Positions 1 to 11,945 of a DNA stretch of 64,000 nt are shown one piece after another. The notes under the pieces are model-generated. The model did no database searches and was not told where the DNA came from. It saw nothing but the letters and a program-made list of their open reading frames with translations. This DNA comes from Septoria linicola (Eukaryota; Ascomycota; Dothideomycetes; Mycosphaerellales; Mycosphaerellaceae): NCBI GenBank assembly GCA_024114885.1, contig CP099420.1:3286001-3350000 (forward strand), in the 5' to 3' direction. Within the stretch, counting starts at the first letter, position 1; every line of letters starts with the position of its first letter. The translations under genes were made by a program, and so were the position numbers.

Positions 1-1164
1 ATCTCCACGCCATACAATGTCTACATCTTCCAGGATTTGGTCACTGGCGGAGACCTGTTGTCACACGCCGAACGCAATGGGCCTATGGAAGAAGCACAAG
101 CTGCCATTATCCTGCGTCAACTGTTAGAGGCAGTCAAGTATCTCCACGACAACCAGATTGTGCATCGAGACATCAAGCCCGAAAACATCCTCATGACCAG
201 CTGGAAAGCCGGCGGGAGGATTGTGCTGACCGACTTTGGTCAGTCTAGAACCATCGTTGACCTCGAGAACGCTGCGAAGAAGGCAGGTGTCTTTCGGATG
301 CAGACGCTCGTTGGCACATTAGGCTACGCTGCGCCGTAAGTCATCTACAGCTGAGTATCGATGAGCATACTGACCTTGCGCAGAGAACTCGTTCGACTAC
401 ACAAGCAGACTCTCGAGGAAAGAAGTGGCTATTCCAAAGCAGTCGACATCTGGTCCGTCGGCTGTGTCGCATGCACTCTTCTCGGCAGCGATGTCCTCTT
501 TCCGGAAGTTCGCAACATCAGCGCCGCCAGCATCACAAAGGACGACTACGATGCCCGCATGTACAAGTTCCACAACGGCCGAGAATGGCTGAACGTCGGT
601 CGAAGAGCCAAAGCTTTCATTCAAGGCTGTTTGACCTTCGAGGAAGACTCTAGATTAACAGCCATCGAAGCACTCGCTAGCGAGTGGCTGACCCATCCAC
701 ACTATCGCGCAGAAATGGACGCCGCATACCAGCGAGCCATTGCGGATTGGAAGCCGAAGGTGTACGAAGAAGACGAGCTGATCGAGCACATGGACACGAC
801 CTTGCATGTCGAGAAGGCTCAAGCGAAAGCTGAAGTGCGCTCGAGGCACTTTGCTCCCGATCCCAGTCCGGACTCTGTTGGAGTTGAAGCTGTGCTCGCC
901 CAGCAACTCCATGCAAGCCCACTCGTTCCGGACACACCACATGCCCATCGGGAAGAATCGGCTCAGTACTCTCTTTCCATTCCTCACGCACCAGCTATCG
1001 GTTCTGACGACGAGTATGGTGAGGACATGTTTCAGCACATGGATTCGGGAGAGTACAATGACGGCGGCCGTTCTCCTCGCAAACATCAGAATCAGTATCA
1101 AGATAGTGTGGGCTCGGTTCCCGCTCCGCCAGCCTTCACGCAGCGCAAGAAAGTCGTCCGCTGA
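1..1164 (+). CDS. Chk2/Mek1-like Ser/Thr protein kinase, C-terminal part (5' end outside window)
   Basis: Exons run from before base 1 to 335 and from 384 to 1164. The intron at 336-383 has a GT donor and CAG acceptor and restores the APE motif (AAP then ELVRL). The visible part is the C-lobe of a CAMK-type kinase: catalytic loop HRDIKPENIL near base 163, the DFG motif (LTDFGQS), the APE motif and the DIWSVGC helix, followed by a roughly 130-residue low-complexity tail rich in Ser, Pro and His. The N-lobe and any FHA domain lie outside the window. The glycine-rich activation region and acidic tail after the kinase domain resemble fungal Rad53/Chk2 and the meiotic paralogue Mek1, which act in DNA-damage and meiotic checkpoints. 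The kinase assignment is firm; the subfamily is inference. It converges with the aspartokinase gene 241 bp downstream. Confidence 0.85.
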
Positions 1165-1405
1165 ATATTGTCAACATTGATCGACTCAGCCAAGATGCAC
1201 TTAGAATGCCATTCACTGGTGTCGAAATAGCTCAAATAGCCACATCATGGCAACATGGCATTCATATCGCTCAATCTATCACAAGCCAGCTCCGGCTTCG
1301 TTCCATCTGTGTCTCTCTGCAGACATCATTTCCTTTTCCTTCTCTCCACACAAGCATCTGTTCTGTCCCTAAAAACTCCTCCCGCTATGCACCATCGCTA
1401 ACCTT

Positions 1406-3105
1406 TCAATCCAAAAATGTAAACAGATTCGTATGCACAACGTTCAATGCCCGATCGGCATTGGCCTCTTCAATCACACAGCTGATGTTGATTTCGCTGG
1501 CTCCTTGCGAGATCATCTCAATGTTGATTCCGTGTTCGCCGAGAGTGCTGAAGAATCGTCCGGAGATGCCGACCATGCTTCGGAGTTGTCTTCCGACGAG
1601 AGATATGATTGCCATGCCAGGCACCAAATCGACGTCTCCCCAGAACGAAAGCTCGTCCACCGCGCCCTGCAGAGCTGCGTTCTCGATCTTGAGTTCTTCC
1701 TCACCTGAGCCGGAGAGGAGGGAGATCTCGCTGTGCAGCGCCATGGATACGTGCACTTCTGAGGAGGAGATCAAGTCGACGGACAGGCCATGCTTGTCTA
1801 GAGCTTGGAATATGCTCATCAGAAAGCCATGAGCTCTGGTGCGTTTCTTCGAGTGCACGTTGAGAACTGTGATGCCACGCTTAGTGGTAACAGCAGTAGG
1901 TCGTTTTGGGCGATCGTGGTCGGTGAGATTCGACATGGATCGGCCACGGAAGAGGCCTGGTCGGCGAACAGCAAGCGCATCATCTGGGTCTGGGATAACG
2001 ACTGTGCCCTTGTTTCGCGGGTTCATCACATTCTTGATGCGGATCGGTATGCTGGCCTTGATGACCTGGTCCATAGTGAAGGGGTGAATGACTTCGGAGC
2101 CATAGAAGGTCAACTCAGCCGCTTCGGACGGAGTCACAGAGTCGAGCAGGCGTGCTGTAGGCACTTTTCGCGGGTCCGCAGTGAAGATGCCATCCACCTC
2201 TTTCCAGATCTGAAGTTCCTGCGCGTGCAGACCGACTGCTGTAAGTGCCGCACAGAGATCGGTGTAGCCTCTTCCTACTTCCTTCAGCAGGCCTCCTGGT
2301 ACCGCACCAAAGTATCCTGTGATGATCGGCACAGCGTCGTCTTCCAGCGCGAGTACTCTTTGCGCGATGGCTTCGCCCAGGTTCAGATAGAAATTCTCGT
2401 CCAGACTCTTGCCTGTCGGGAAGTGAATCACCTCACTCAGGTCAAGGTACTTCGCATTGACGCCTCGACTCTGTAGCAATGCAGCCATATAGAGACAGCT
2501 CAGCTTCTCTCCAACTGAAATGACCATGTCTTCTGTCTGATCTGTCACTGCCTTCAGAAACATGGCACTTTCCAAGATCTTCATAAGATTCCTGCACTCA
2601 GCATTGACAGCCGTGCTATACTGATCCAGTATACTGCTGGCGGCGCCCCACACGCTACACGCATCTTTGCCGGCCTGAAGGTGGTCAAGTCGGATGGTCT
2701 CGACGATATCGCGGAACTTGCCCGAGTTGGGCTCGAGCACATCGATGGCGGCGCGTACGAGGCGGTTGGTGGTGCCCTGGTCTTTGGTGGTGGAGCTGCG
2801 GGCGGAGCATACGACTGCAATGCGCTTGCCTGGTTCAAGGCCTGCCCTGTTGGATTCAGTGAATGGTCGATCCTGAGCCCTTGACTCGTGTGCTTCCTCT
2901 GAACAACTTACTGTACAATATCCTCTGCGATCTTGACTGGGAACTTTCCAACCGAAGTGCCTCCAAACTTTTGCACGACCCAGTTGCCGCCTCCTGGTAT
3001 GCTCTTTTCTTGCACGTGCGGTCTTCGGTCGCCCAGCATGCCGTTGATGAAGTTTGTCGCATCGATTGGGGGAGAATTCCTTCGCCGTATCATAGGGAAG
3101 TCCAT
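1406..3105 (-). CDS. HOM3: Aspartate kinase (aspartokinase)
   Basis: This enzyme phosphorylates L-aspartate, the first step toward threonine, methionine and isoleucine in fungi. Exons are 3105-2912 and 2846-1406; the intron 2911-2847 (GTAAGT...CAG) joins EDIVQ to AGLEPG in phase 2. The N-terminal kinase domain begins VQKFGGTSVGKFP, and further on come VVCSARS, a GEKLSC segment, GRGYTDLCAAL and the WKEVDGIFTADPR substrate-binding stretch. Two ACT-type regulatory segments follow (VLNVHSKK...HGFL and SLVGRQ...GINIEMISQGASEINISCV), where end-product threonine inhibits the yeast enzyme. The ATG at 3105 gives MDFPMIRR and about 544 residues, close to yeast Hom3 (527). The open frame continues upstream only from a GTG, so I chose the ATG. 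It ends soon after the second ACT segment. Confidence 0.95.
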
Positions 3106-4163
3106 AATGTGTGTGAGAGGAGGTGTGCTCTTTGTTCGACTTTCTACCCAAGCGACTGAGTATCTTCTTCGACAATTAATGCAATCAAAGGGTGTAGGAG
3201 AGCGGCCAAAGTGGTGTGTAGTCACAATCCGAGGTCCGTCCTTTCGTAGAGAACAATGGCGTCTTTTGCTGTTTGGTGGGGGTGCTGCGAGAGACTTTTT
3301 GAAGGCCGCTCAGGCACACCAGTCACAATCTCGACTCACACGTAGCCACCGGCAGATATCGGCGGGCGCGATTCCGATGGATCAGATTTGCACCAGGATG
3401 GACGCCATCTCCAGCAAACTCGGTGCTCGTGCTCAAGATTCGCAGCCATGCTGCTTCCTGGTGGGCGTTTTGCACTTTGCGTGAAGGTGTCCGCCTTTCG
3501 CCGTGGATCGCGGACATTAACAAAAGTACCAGGTGATCAGGACAGTGTTGCAGGGTTATGATGCGGGCACATCGTATGCTTGTCAGAGGTGCTGTCATTG
3601 ATTGCCATGAAGATGAAGACAAAAGACGATTAAGCATGTCACTCGTCGAATGAGTAGTGTCGTGTTTCACCAAACCATCCATTGAAAAGCATACAATCAG
3701 ATCATGCTCAGGAGACACAAGAAGACCAAACGATCTGCATCAGATGCTGGCTGGAGCACAAGATCAAGCGTCGGTGGCTACCTTCTCAGAAAAGGCAACA
3801 CTCGCCTGCCAGAGCTATTGACCAAGTTCTACACTCCCCTTGGGATCAGAAGACCAGATCCTCGCCAAGGCAAGCGCATACTGTGGAAAGTGCATGTAAG
3901 GAAGGAAGCATGAAGTGGTACGTGAGATGTGAGGTAAGTCGGGTCATGCCTTGTACTGTACGCGCTCCACCAAAATGCTTTTCAGATACGCCCCCAAATC
4001 GTCTTGCTTGATTCTGTGCTGGTCTCTGCTCCATCTTCATCATTTACCTGCTGTCCACTTTGACGATCCTTGTCAACTTCCTCGATGGCATATGGTAGCA
4101 TCTTGCTGAGCATGTCCTCTAGCTCTTATGGCGACAAGATTGCAGGGCCTTTGATCTGTACCA
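3106..4163. other. Intergenic region upstream of aspartokinase
   Basis: About 1 kb with no gene I can support. It must hold the HOM3 promoter. Short open frames exist, for example 69 codons from an ATG at 3704 on the plus strand, but none resembles a known family. On the minus strand between roughly 4120 and 4000 one frame has a coding-like acidic composition and may be a 3' exon of the BTB-like remnant described next; I could not join them convincingly. Confidence 0.4.
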
Positions 4164-4440
4164 TTATGCAGTGGCTTGTGCTGCAATAAGCGCCGGAATT
4201 GCATATTGATCGGCCATATAGCCGTTGTGATCCATCGAGAACAAGAGGCCTTCGCTCACATACCGTGCCAACCCCTTAGGGTTAGTCGACGACATGGTCG
4301 AGATATCGATTTTAGCGACTATAGATTCTTTTTCAATTAGCTTACCAATCAAAGGACATTGTTTGTAAAATTTCAAGTCGTTCGACGGCGATACTGGAGC
4401 TCGAGAAGCGGATATCTGAATTGGCACATTTCACAAATTG
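4164..4440 (-). pseudogene. BTB/POZ-like fragment
   Basis: A minus-strand open frame encodes a stretch that resembles the C-terminal half of the small BTB/POZ domain proteins expanded in filamentous fungi. After an SASRAPV...FYKQC segment come an acidic KIDIS element, a short linker, and GYMADQYAIPALIAAQA, close to the family signature (Y/V)xMADKYDIPALKxLA. The frame begins without an ATG; the upstream minus-strand frame (4560-4342) overlaps in a different phase. The expected hydrophobic segments are shortened and the fragment stops right after the signature. It may be a multi-exon gene I could not resolve, but a decayed copy is more likely. The BTB resemblance rests on pattern memory only. 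Confidence 0.3.
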
Positions 4441-4683
4441 GGCTGTTGTTGGAAACATGACCAACAACCTGTGCAGTTGGTAGATAATCTTCAACCTTCG
4501 ACGTGATTTGACTACGAACGACGATTTGGTGAGATCGAAAGGAATGAATGTATCAGGCAAGAGAACAGTTCGCTCTGTCGTCGATCGTGTTCATTGTGCT
4601 GTTGTTACCACAGGGTATATGTACAAATTTCTACAAGTTTTCCCACCACGTGAACCATAACCCCCCAACTCATGCCTCACCAC

Positions 4684-7600
4684 CTATATCCTCATATCCT
4701 CGAGAATCACCTTGTACTCCTTCCTCTTCTTCGGAGTCTTGCTGAATCTCTGCTTCAACTTACCAATCAACCTGGCCATCACAGGCAAAACCTGTCGCTC
4801 AGCGAGATAGCTGACCGCAAAAGCGCCAATGCCGAGCACAAGGATGAACACCCTGAAGTGTGGGCTCATCCATGTCAACTCCATCCAGTCTTCGACCCAC
4901 GGTGCGGGATCGAAAAGCATGTATGATGAAATGCCTAGTGCGACGGCCATGGTGACGACGAAGGGCAGGTTGTGGCGCATCGACTGTCGAAATGGCTTGC
5001 CGATGGACAAGACGATGGCGGAGAGAATGTATTGGTAGCACGAGAGAAGGAAGAGAGTTGTGTTCTCGGAGTTCTTGGAGTTGGAGTGCTCCGTGTCCAG
5101 GACGGGTGGTTGATACCAGGGTTGTTTGCGGACGAAGAACCACGCCACGAACTGGAAGACGACTGTGATGACGATCTGGCCAATTAGAGGTGTAAGGACC
5201 TTGCGTGAGACCAGCGAAGCAGTCGGTCGCTTGCGCGAAAGTGATGGGTATGGACCAGTCCATCCCATAAAGATGGCGATGGGAAGGATGAGAAGCAGAT
5301 CGATGTATAGGAATTGGAAGTCTCCCAAGTTGGATGCCGTGGCGTAGAGGAAGCTGACCGAGGTGAACTGGATGGCAGAGTACAGTGACATGTACTTGAA
5401 GCAGCTGAAGGAGGTGACGAGTGCTGCGCGGCCCTCGCGGATGACTTCTGGTACACAAGAGATGTCGAAAACGCGACTCGTGAAGGGTGCTGCGACGGAC
5501 GCCTCGGCTTCAGAGAGCGAGATGCCCACGTCGGCGGCCTTGAGCGCTCCGCAATCGTTGGCGCCGTCGCCACAGAAGCCTGCACAGTAGTCGATGCTCT
5601 GTAGCTTCTCAATGAGCTCATGTTTCTCGTCCGGCGACATTCGTGCGAAGACTTGGCCGATGACCAGCATCTCGCGCAGGACCTTTGGCGATGCAAAGTC
5701 GACGATCCAGCGGAAGACGTCACCTGTGACCGCGACAGAATAGTTGCGCAAGTTGGAGACATCGTAAGGAAGGGAGGAGTCGTGTTCAGCTGGCGGTGGC
5801 AGTGGCTTCAAGGTGTTCTCGTCAAGCTGGTAGACTGGATTGTCCACTGACTCCCAAGCAAGTTTCGACAGGGCAGTGTGGGCATCACCTTCGACGAAGT
5901 GCGGTACGAAGCAATGTGCTGATTTGTCAACCAGGCCACACTCTCTCGCGACACTGATAGCTGTTAGGATATTGTCTCCAGTGCACATCACAGTGCGGAT
6001 ATTGGCCTCGCGCAGCTCAGTGATGATGTCGGTGGTGGTGTCTTTCAGCTTGTTCTCGAAGATGATGAAGCCCACGAACTCCAGTCCAGACTCTACATCC
6101 TCGCGCTTCATCTTCTGCACCTTGAGCCAGTTGAGCTTGAAAATGTGCTTGGTGGCGCAGGCAATGACACGGTATCCGCGATGAGTGTAATAGGCCAGCA
6201 GATCATCATAGTCAGCCGGGAAGCTTTCTGGCTTGCAGATGCCCTTCATAGCCTCTGGTGCGCCCTTAACATAAACGTCGCCGCTCTTGGCACCAAATTG
6301 TCGCACGACCACACTGGCACGCCTGAGCTGAGATACGAACTCGAAAGAGCGCAATACACCAAGCTCAATTGCGCGTCTGCTGTTGGGAGTGCCCTGCTCT
6401 TCGTCGAGGTCGAATTCCATTCCAGGCGGTGGACGAGCGACAGAAGGTGACAAAGACAGCTCTTCCTCCTCGTCGCCAAGACCTGCGCTCTCTGCACCTT
6501 CTTCATACTGCCAGCCGGTCCATTCGAACATCTTCAAGTCGAGCGGATCGCCAATGAACTCATCATCGACGACTCGCAAGGAGTGACAGGTAGCCATGTT
6601 GTACAGAATAGCCTTGTTGGCGTTGTAATCCGCGGTCGGGTCTCGCTCGTAGAGCGCACCAGGAAGAAGCGTGGAGGAATCCGTAAGCAGGTCCGAGAAT
6701 CTATTGGCTGGTCTCGAAACCACACGCACACCCAATACGTCTAAGCCGTCCTCGGTCAATGTGCCAGTTTTGTCGAATGCCATAACATCGATCTTGCCTC
6801 CTACATTCACCCGTTGAGGGCTGATGCAGAATATCTGTTTGCCCTTCAGTCGGCTCAAGGCAAAATTTGTGCCGATAGTGAGCGTGGCTGGCAAGGCTGG
6901 TGGTACAACAATCGTGATCAAGTCAAGAGCACGAACGACAATCAAGTGCCACTCCAAACCCAGGCGAATGAAGTTGACAAGCGATGCGATGAAGCCGACA
7001 CCCGCGATCATTGCCATGACGGAAATGTATCTGAAAGAGTCTCGGTAGAACTTGAAGCCGGAAGGCTTTGGGAAAAGCATCGAGCGGACCAGGGCACCTT
7101 TTGTAGTATTGAATCCAGTTCTGACGACCAGAGCGAGTGCAGCAGCTTCGTCGCTTTTGTCGTCTTGAGGCCGCCTAGCTCTGATGATCTTTGTCCCGCT
7201 GAACAGCATGTGTTTGGCAACATCGGCATGAATGGCAGAGGCGGACAGATTTAGCATTTCGAGGGCATCATCTGTACCTGGAGTCTTGGAAACAGGCACA
7301 GACTCGCCAGTCAACATACTCTCATTGACAATGCAGTCTCCAGAAAGCAGAATACTGTCGCACGGGAATTGGCCAAGGTTGGGATCTGTCACTTCATACA
7401 CATCGCCAGGTACCAGCTCGCTCGAATCGACATATCGCCAGAAGCCACCGCGCAAGACACGGATATCACACTCGAATTTGGCAATATCGCGCAGCCGTTG
7501 CATCGTTGCCTTTGTCTCGAACAAGGTAGTCGTGACACTAGCCACGGAGATGACGAAGATGCATGCCGCATAGTAGTAGTACTCGTCCGCAGACCACAGG

Positions 7601-8712
7601 ATGATACTGGCGATCTGGAAGACGTAGAACGGGTGGAAAGCTTCGTCCATCAGGAGTTGTCCAGTAGTCTTCTGCTCGAGATCGATGGCATTCTTGCCGA
7701 AGATACGCTCGCGAACTTCCTGCTCTTCTCCGTCAATGCCCTGCCGAACTGCCATCACGTCTGTCCACGTCGGGTCTTTCCACGTATTGCCGAGAATGAA
7801 TTTGTCCTTGATGGGGTGGAAGCAGAAACGAATGTATCTGTAGTCCAAGATCTTCAATTCGTCCAGAATCGGGTCATCGTATTCGTCGTAGTCCTGCCAC
7901 TTGGCTCTGCTGACGCCAAACACCGATGACAAGCTCTGTCCGAAATCTTGCTTGCTCAGATTCTGTATCGCCATTTCTCCCCACTGGTTCTCAATTACGA
8001 CCCAGTCGGCCTGTCCCAATGCCGTCGACTTGCCAATGCATTTGACGTACCACCTGGGGAGCCATCGCAGGATCAAGTACGCCAGACCAGCAGTGCATAT
8101 GCATAGTGCGAGGTATGCAGCAAAGCCGAAGGTGGAAGTCTTGAAGCCGGCGACCACAATGGTCATGTCCTCGGTCGTGATGTAGATTTTCTGGCTGACT
8201 CTTCCTCCGACTCGGAATCCGCTAGTCTGCGAGTCTTCAGAGTGGTTTCGTCGCAGAAGTGGACTCTGCACCGAATGCCGATTAGAGTCTGTAGAGCGGC
8301 GAGAGCGCTTCGAATGCCCTGATCCTCTGCTGCCGTTCCTCTGTCGCGACATGATGGAGCCATTCTCGGGCGTCTCGAAGTCTACATTCATCTCGGGCTC
8401 AATGAACGTGCTCTCTCCACTGAGCTCGCCGCTCTCCAGCACATCACCCTCATCGTAGATGGCATCCTCGGGCAGCTCGTCCGGGTCGAAGTCTCGCTCC
8501 TCTTCGTAGTACGTGAAGCTGGTGACTGAGTTTGCTCGCGATCGGCGGTGAAAAAAGGACGACGAGGCGGTGGGCACGCTCTCCGACATGGGCCCGGAGA
8601 AGATCTCGTCCTGGGCCATCTCGACGTCGCCCAAGAAGCTGGCCTCGCTGTCTCGGCGGCGATATGCTGAGCTACGCCGCCGCGCATCGTCGGGAGAGTG
8701 ATCACCGTTCAT
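4684..8712 (-). CDS. YPK9: P5B-type cation-transporting ATPase (Ypk9/ATP13A2-like)
   Basis: An uninterrupted 1,342-residue frame from the ATG at 8712 (MNGDHSPDD); eleven codons further upstream are open but start at GTG. Family members are polytopic P-type ATPases of the vacuole or endolysosome; ATP13A2 exports polyamines, and yeast Ypk9 confers metal and polyamine tolerance. The sequence shows a long Ser/Arg-rich cytosolic N-tail, then the actuator TGES motif (MLTGESVPVSK), the membrane motif PPALPATLT near residue 602 that separates P5B from P5A (PPELP), the phosphorylation motif DKTGTLT with Asp near residue 647, and the hinge GDGANDCGALKAADVG near residue 1047. Six C-terminal hydrophobic segments follow. 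No intron is needed. It diverges from the Zn2Cys6 regulator across about 0.6 kb. Confidence 0.95.
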   Translation of the reverse strand: MNGDHSPDDARRRSSAYRRRDSEASFLGDVEMAQDEIFSGPMSESVPTASSSFFHRRSRANSVTSFTYYEEERDFDPDELPEDAIYDEGDVLESGELSGESTFIEPEMNVDFETPENGSIMSRQRNGSRGSGHSKRSRRSTDSNRHSVQSPLLRRNHSEDSQTSGFRVGGRVSQKIYITTEDMTIVVAGFKTSTFGFAAYLALCICTAGLAYLILRWLPRWYVKCIGKSTALGQADWVVIENQWGEMAIQNLSKQDFGQSLSSVFGVSRAKWQDYDEYDDPILDELKILDYRYIRFCFHPIKDKFILGNTWKDPTWTDVMAVRQGIDGEEQEVRERIFGKNAIDLEQKTTGQLLMDEAFHPFYVFQIASIILWSADEYYYYAACIFVISVASVTTTLFETKATMQRLRDIAKFECDIRVLRGGFWRYVDSSELVPGDVYEVTDPNLGQFPCDSILLSGDCIVNESMLTGESVPVSKTPGTDDALEMLNLSASAIHADVAKHMLFSGTKIIRARRPQDDKSDEAAALALVVRTGFNTTKGALVRSMLFPKPSGFKFYRDSFRYISVMAMIAGVGFIASLVNFIRLGLEWHLIVVRALDLITIVVPPALPATLTIGTNFALSRLKGKQIFCISPQRVNVGGKIDVMAFDKTGTLTEDGLDVLGVRVVSRPANRFSDLLTDSSTLLPGALYERDPTADYNANKAILYNMATCHSLRVVDDEFIGDPLDLKMFEWTGWQYEEGAESAGLGDEEEELSLSPSVARPPPGMEFDLDEEQGTPNSRRAIELGVLRSFEFVSQLRRASVVVRQFGAKSGDVYVKGAPEAMKGICKPESFPADYDDLLAYYTHRGYRVIACATKHIFKLNWLKVQKMKREDVESGLEFVGFIIFENKLKDTTTDIITELREANIRTVMCTGDNILTAISVARECGLVDKSAHCFVPHFVEGDAHTALSKLAWESVDNPVYQLDENTLKPLPPPAEHDSSLPYDVSNLRNYSVAVTGDVFRWIVDFASPKVLREMLVIGQVFARMSPDEKHELIEKLQSIDYCAGFCGDGANDCGALKAADVGISLSEAEASVAAPFTSRVFDISCVPEVIREGRAALVTSFSCFKYMSLYSAIQFTSVSFLYATASNLGDFQFLYIDLLLILPIAIFMGWTGPYPSLSRKRPTASLVSRKVLTPLIGQIVITVVFQFVAWFFVRKQPWYQPPVLDTEHSNSKNSENTTLFLLSCYQYILSAIVLSIGKPFRQSMRHNLPFVVTMAVALGISSYMLFDPAPWVEDWMELTWMSPHFRVFILVLGIGAFAVSYLAERQVLPVMARLIGKLKQRFSKTPKKRKEYKVILEDMRI

Positions 8713-9325
8713 GGTGGGTGGTACAGTGGTAAGTGGAAGTGGCACTGAGGCCTGTCAATGCTGCGAAATGAGTGCTATCGCATCTCCAGTGAGAGTCACA
8801 GTATAGAAGCAGACAGACGCGATCTGGGACGTGTTGAGAGGCTCGAAATAATGCACGATACTTCGTCATAAGATGGGAAACGACGTTAACTTCGCGCGTC
8901 GTCGGTCTCGGGTCAGCGAGTGCCATGCACTTGATGCCCTTTCACCAACCTCCTCCATCACGACATCGTGGACATACAGAACACCTCGCTGGACATTGTC
9001 ATACAAGCCGTTCGTCCATGACTATGCATAGGGACTCAAATCGCCCTCATTGCTGCCCTCACTCGCTCACAACTTAAGTCCGAGTTCGTGCGAGCACTTC
9101 TCGGAGAGACAAGCCCTCTGCCCATGCTGAATAGCGGCGACCATTGGATCTGTGGAAAATGTCAATGCCTTGGTGACTGCCCACGTAATTACACCCGTGT
9201 GCTCCCTCTGCGAAGGTGGTCTGATTCATCCTAACACTGGAGTACTCATTTGGCTGTTGTGTAGCAATAATTAGAGGCACGGATGAGGCAAGCTCGACCA
9301 GGGAAGCTACAGCATATATATCGAG
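8713..9325. promoter_or_regulatory. Divergent intergenic region between P5B ATPase and Zn2Cys6 regulator
   Basis: These 613 bp must carry the promoters of both divergently transcribed genes. A TATATATA-like stretch lies at about 9314-9321, only a few bases before the regulator ATG, so it is probably 5' UTR rather than a working TATA box. Short open frames here have no recognisable similarity. Confidence 0.5.
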
Positions 9326-11799
9326 ATGCCTACGGATCCATTCTTACCGGAAGGCCGACAGTTCCCTCGTACGCGCTCGCCCGACGCCGGAGATCGTGAT
9401 CGAAAACGACGGCGAAAGGTTCTGTCATGCTACGACTGCCGGAGAAGGAAGCTTCAGTGTGACCGTGCTCTGCCTGCGTGTGGACGTTGTACGAAGGCTG
9501 GCCAAGCTGCTAACTGCTTGTACTTGGAAGATGCCACGGATGCGCCTATCCGAGAAGAGCCTCTCATCACTCCCGGGGCGCACAAGCTTGCACCATTCTA
9601 TGGTCACTCCACACGGCCCATAGGTGCCACAGCTCCTTCTGGTGACCTTCTTTCACGGCTCGAGTACCAGGATGGACGGATTAAACAGCTCGAGGTAGCT
9701 CTGGTCAAGGCTGCGGGTGCTCCAGGTGGAAAGGTGCCTCCGACACCAGAGTCTTTGGCAGGTGGTGGCGCCTTAGAGAACTTGGTGCCTGTTCAGGATC
9801 GCGAGACTACTCTTTTACGTGGAAAAGCGTTCAAGACGCAGTTCCACGGCAATACACATCCAGGCGCATTGATTGCACGGATTCCTGAGCTGACAGGGTT
9901 TACAAGAGGTACGTCTGTCCTGAAGTGGAGGTGCTGGAAAGTGCTAATGACATACCAACAGACACATTTGAGCAGTTTCCAGCACTGTCCAAGATCAAGG
10001 AAGACATGGGATCTCTCGAGACCCGAATAGACTACGCAGGCTCCAAGCATGGATCACTGACAGATGAAGCGCTCAAGCTGATGCTGCCAACTCAGACGGA
10101 AGCTGATCAGCTCATCGAAACTTATCTCGACAACTACGGCAATTTATACAACGTCTTACATCTGCCCTCATTCCGGACTGAGTACCAAGCAATGTGGGAG
10201 GAAGGTGTGCAAAGCGCGAAGCCACATTTTGTTGCGCTCCTGCTGTGTATGATGGCCGCTGCTCAGTGCTTGACCTCGAAATCACCATGGCTCTACCGTG
10301 CCAATAGCTCGACGGCGAGGGAAAAGGCAGTAAACTGGATCTCTGCAGTGGACGACTGGCTGGTGTCTCAAAGTCAGAAGCACGTTGCTGCCATTGACTT
10401 TCAATTGCGAGTCGTGCTGCTGGTAGCCAAGAATGTCACAGCACGAAAGTTCAAACGCACCTGGACGGAATGTGGTAATGTGCTGCGGTTCTGCATGGCA
10501 GCCGGGCTACACAGAACACCGGAGCTGATTCGGAAGCCAACATCTATTCTCGACAAGGAGCTGCGGAAGAGGGTCTGGGCCGCAATAGCTGAGCTGGAAT
10601 TGCAGGCTTCCTTCGATCGCGGCATGGTCTCGGCGCCGTGGAGTCTACAATCTGACTGTCCTGGTCCGGTGCATGTTCACGATGACGATATCGATCAAGA
10701 AACACAACACCTGCCTGCTCTACGCAAGTTCAACGACTTCACACCCACCTCCTACCTCTGCCTCGCCAGCGACTCTCATCAGCTCCGCGCCACGCTCAAC
10801 ACATACCTGAACAACATTCGCCAGCCAATCTCATTCGAAGAGACCAAGCGATACACAGACGAGATCGAATACCACCTGCAGAACATCCCCGACTGGCCCA
10901 ACGCCTCCGACGCCGCCCTCGTCCCCAAAGCCATGCTCGACATCAATCTCCGCCAATACATGCTCGTGCTGCACGACCGCCAAATCCGCACCGCCGAAAC
11001 CAAAGCCGAGCGCGACTTCAGCCGCATGATCCTCATCGAAACCGCCACCAAAATGGTTCAAGCCCACAAATCCCTCACATCCCGCTCCTGCTTCGCCCTC
11101 GAACTCCTCTGCTACGACCAACTCCGCGCCGGAATGTCCCTCTGCCACATCTCGGCCACCAACCCCCACGCCGACGACGCCCTCGGCCACGCCATCGACG
11201 AAGCAGCCTTCAAGCTCGTCCCCGAATGCTGCGACATGCTCACCGACAAAGTCATCCGCTTCGGGCGCGAGCAGCGGCAATTATGGATTTTGCTGGCTGC
11301 GAGTGGGTATATGAAGAGTAAGAAAGATCCTTCGAAGAAAATGCTGTATATGCAGGAGGCTGTTGAGAAGGTGACGAGGCCGTATTACAAGATTATGGCG
11401 TGTCAGGAGGATGCGCCGGCGCAGCCGAGTGTGCCGAAGGGGGCGGCGACGACGCAGGTTGTTCCTCCGACTGCTGCTGCTGCTGCTTCTTCATCATCGC
11501 AGCAGCAGCAAGCAGGCGCAGATGGGAAAGCGGGTGGTCAGAGTTCGGACGTGCAGTATTACCCTGATCCTGCTACGGGTCAAGTGGGCGCTGGAGCGTC
11601 TATGACCGATCCAACAGCGATGCTAGATTTAGACGAACTCGCTGCGTGGACATTTGAAGACTGGTCTTTCAATCCTGCAGACATCATGAGCATGACTGGA
11701 CATTTTGGAGCAACGCCTGGTGGGAACGGCGTCGGATTTGGCGGTGTCACGCCTTCGAGTGGTTACGGCGGGACGCAGTATCCTGATCGAACGACGTGA
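9326..11799 (+). CDS. Zn2Cys6 fungal-specific transcription factor
   Basis: Exons 9326-9908 and 9962-11799 join in phase 1 (TGFTR then DTFEQFPAL), giving about 806 residues. The N-terminal binuclear zinc cluster has Cys at 35, 38, 45, 52, 55 and 64 (C-x2-C-x6-C-x6-C-x2-C-x8-C), flanked by a basic RDRKRRRK stretch. A short coiled-coil-like linker (LSRLEYQDGRIKQLE) follows, and the middle region fits the fungal-specific transcription factor domain, with a helix containing TWTECGNVLRFCMAAGLHR. The C-terminus is low complexity (Ala, Ser and Gln runs, then Gly-rich) and looks like an activation region. Such proteins bind CGG-containing sites in the nucleus. The target genes cannot be read from the sequence; the divergent ATPase is only a positional candidate. 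Confidence 0.92.
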
Positions 11800-11945
11800 G
11801 ACGCGTGAGTGTATATGTACGAATTGTCATGAAGCTAAGCTAAGCTGTACAGAGAGAATCGTTACTCTTCTCCACCGCCTGACTTCGTCAGTAGAGATCC
11901 CAGCGTCGATCCGAGACCTTTATGTTCGCGTTTCACAGCAGCGTT

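Noticed and set aside
10831..11280. 149-codon minus-strand frame rich in Gly, Asp and Glu
   Set aside because: It lies antisense within the transcription factor exon, and its composition is what the opposite strand of a codon-biased gene produces.
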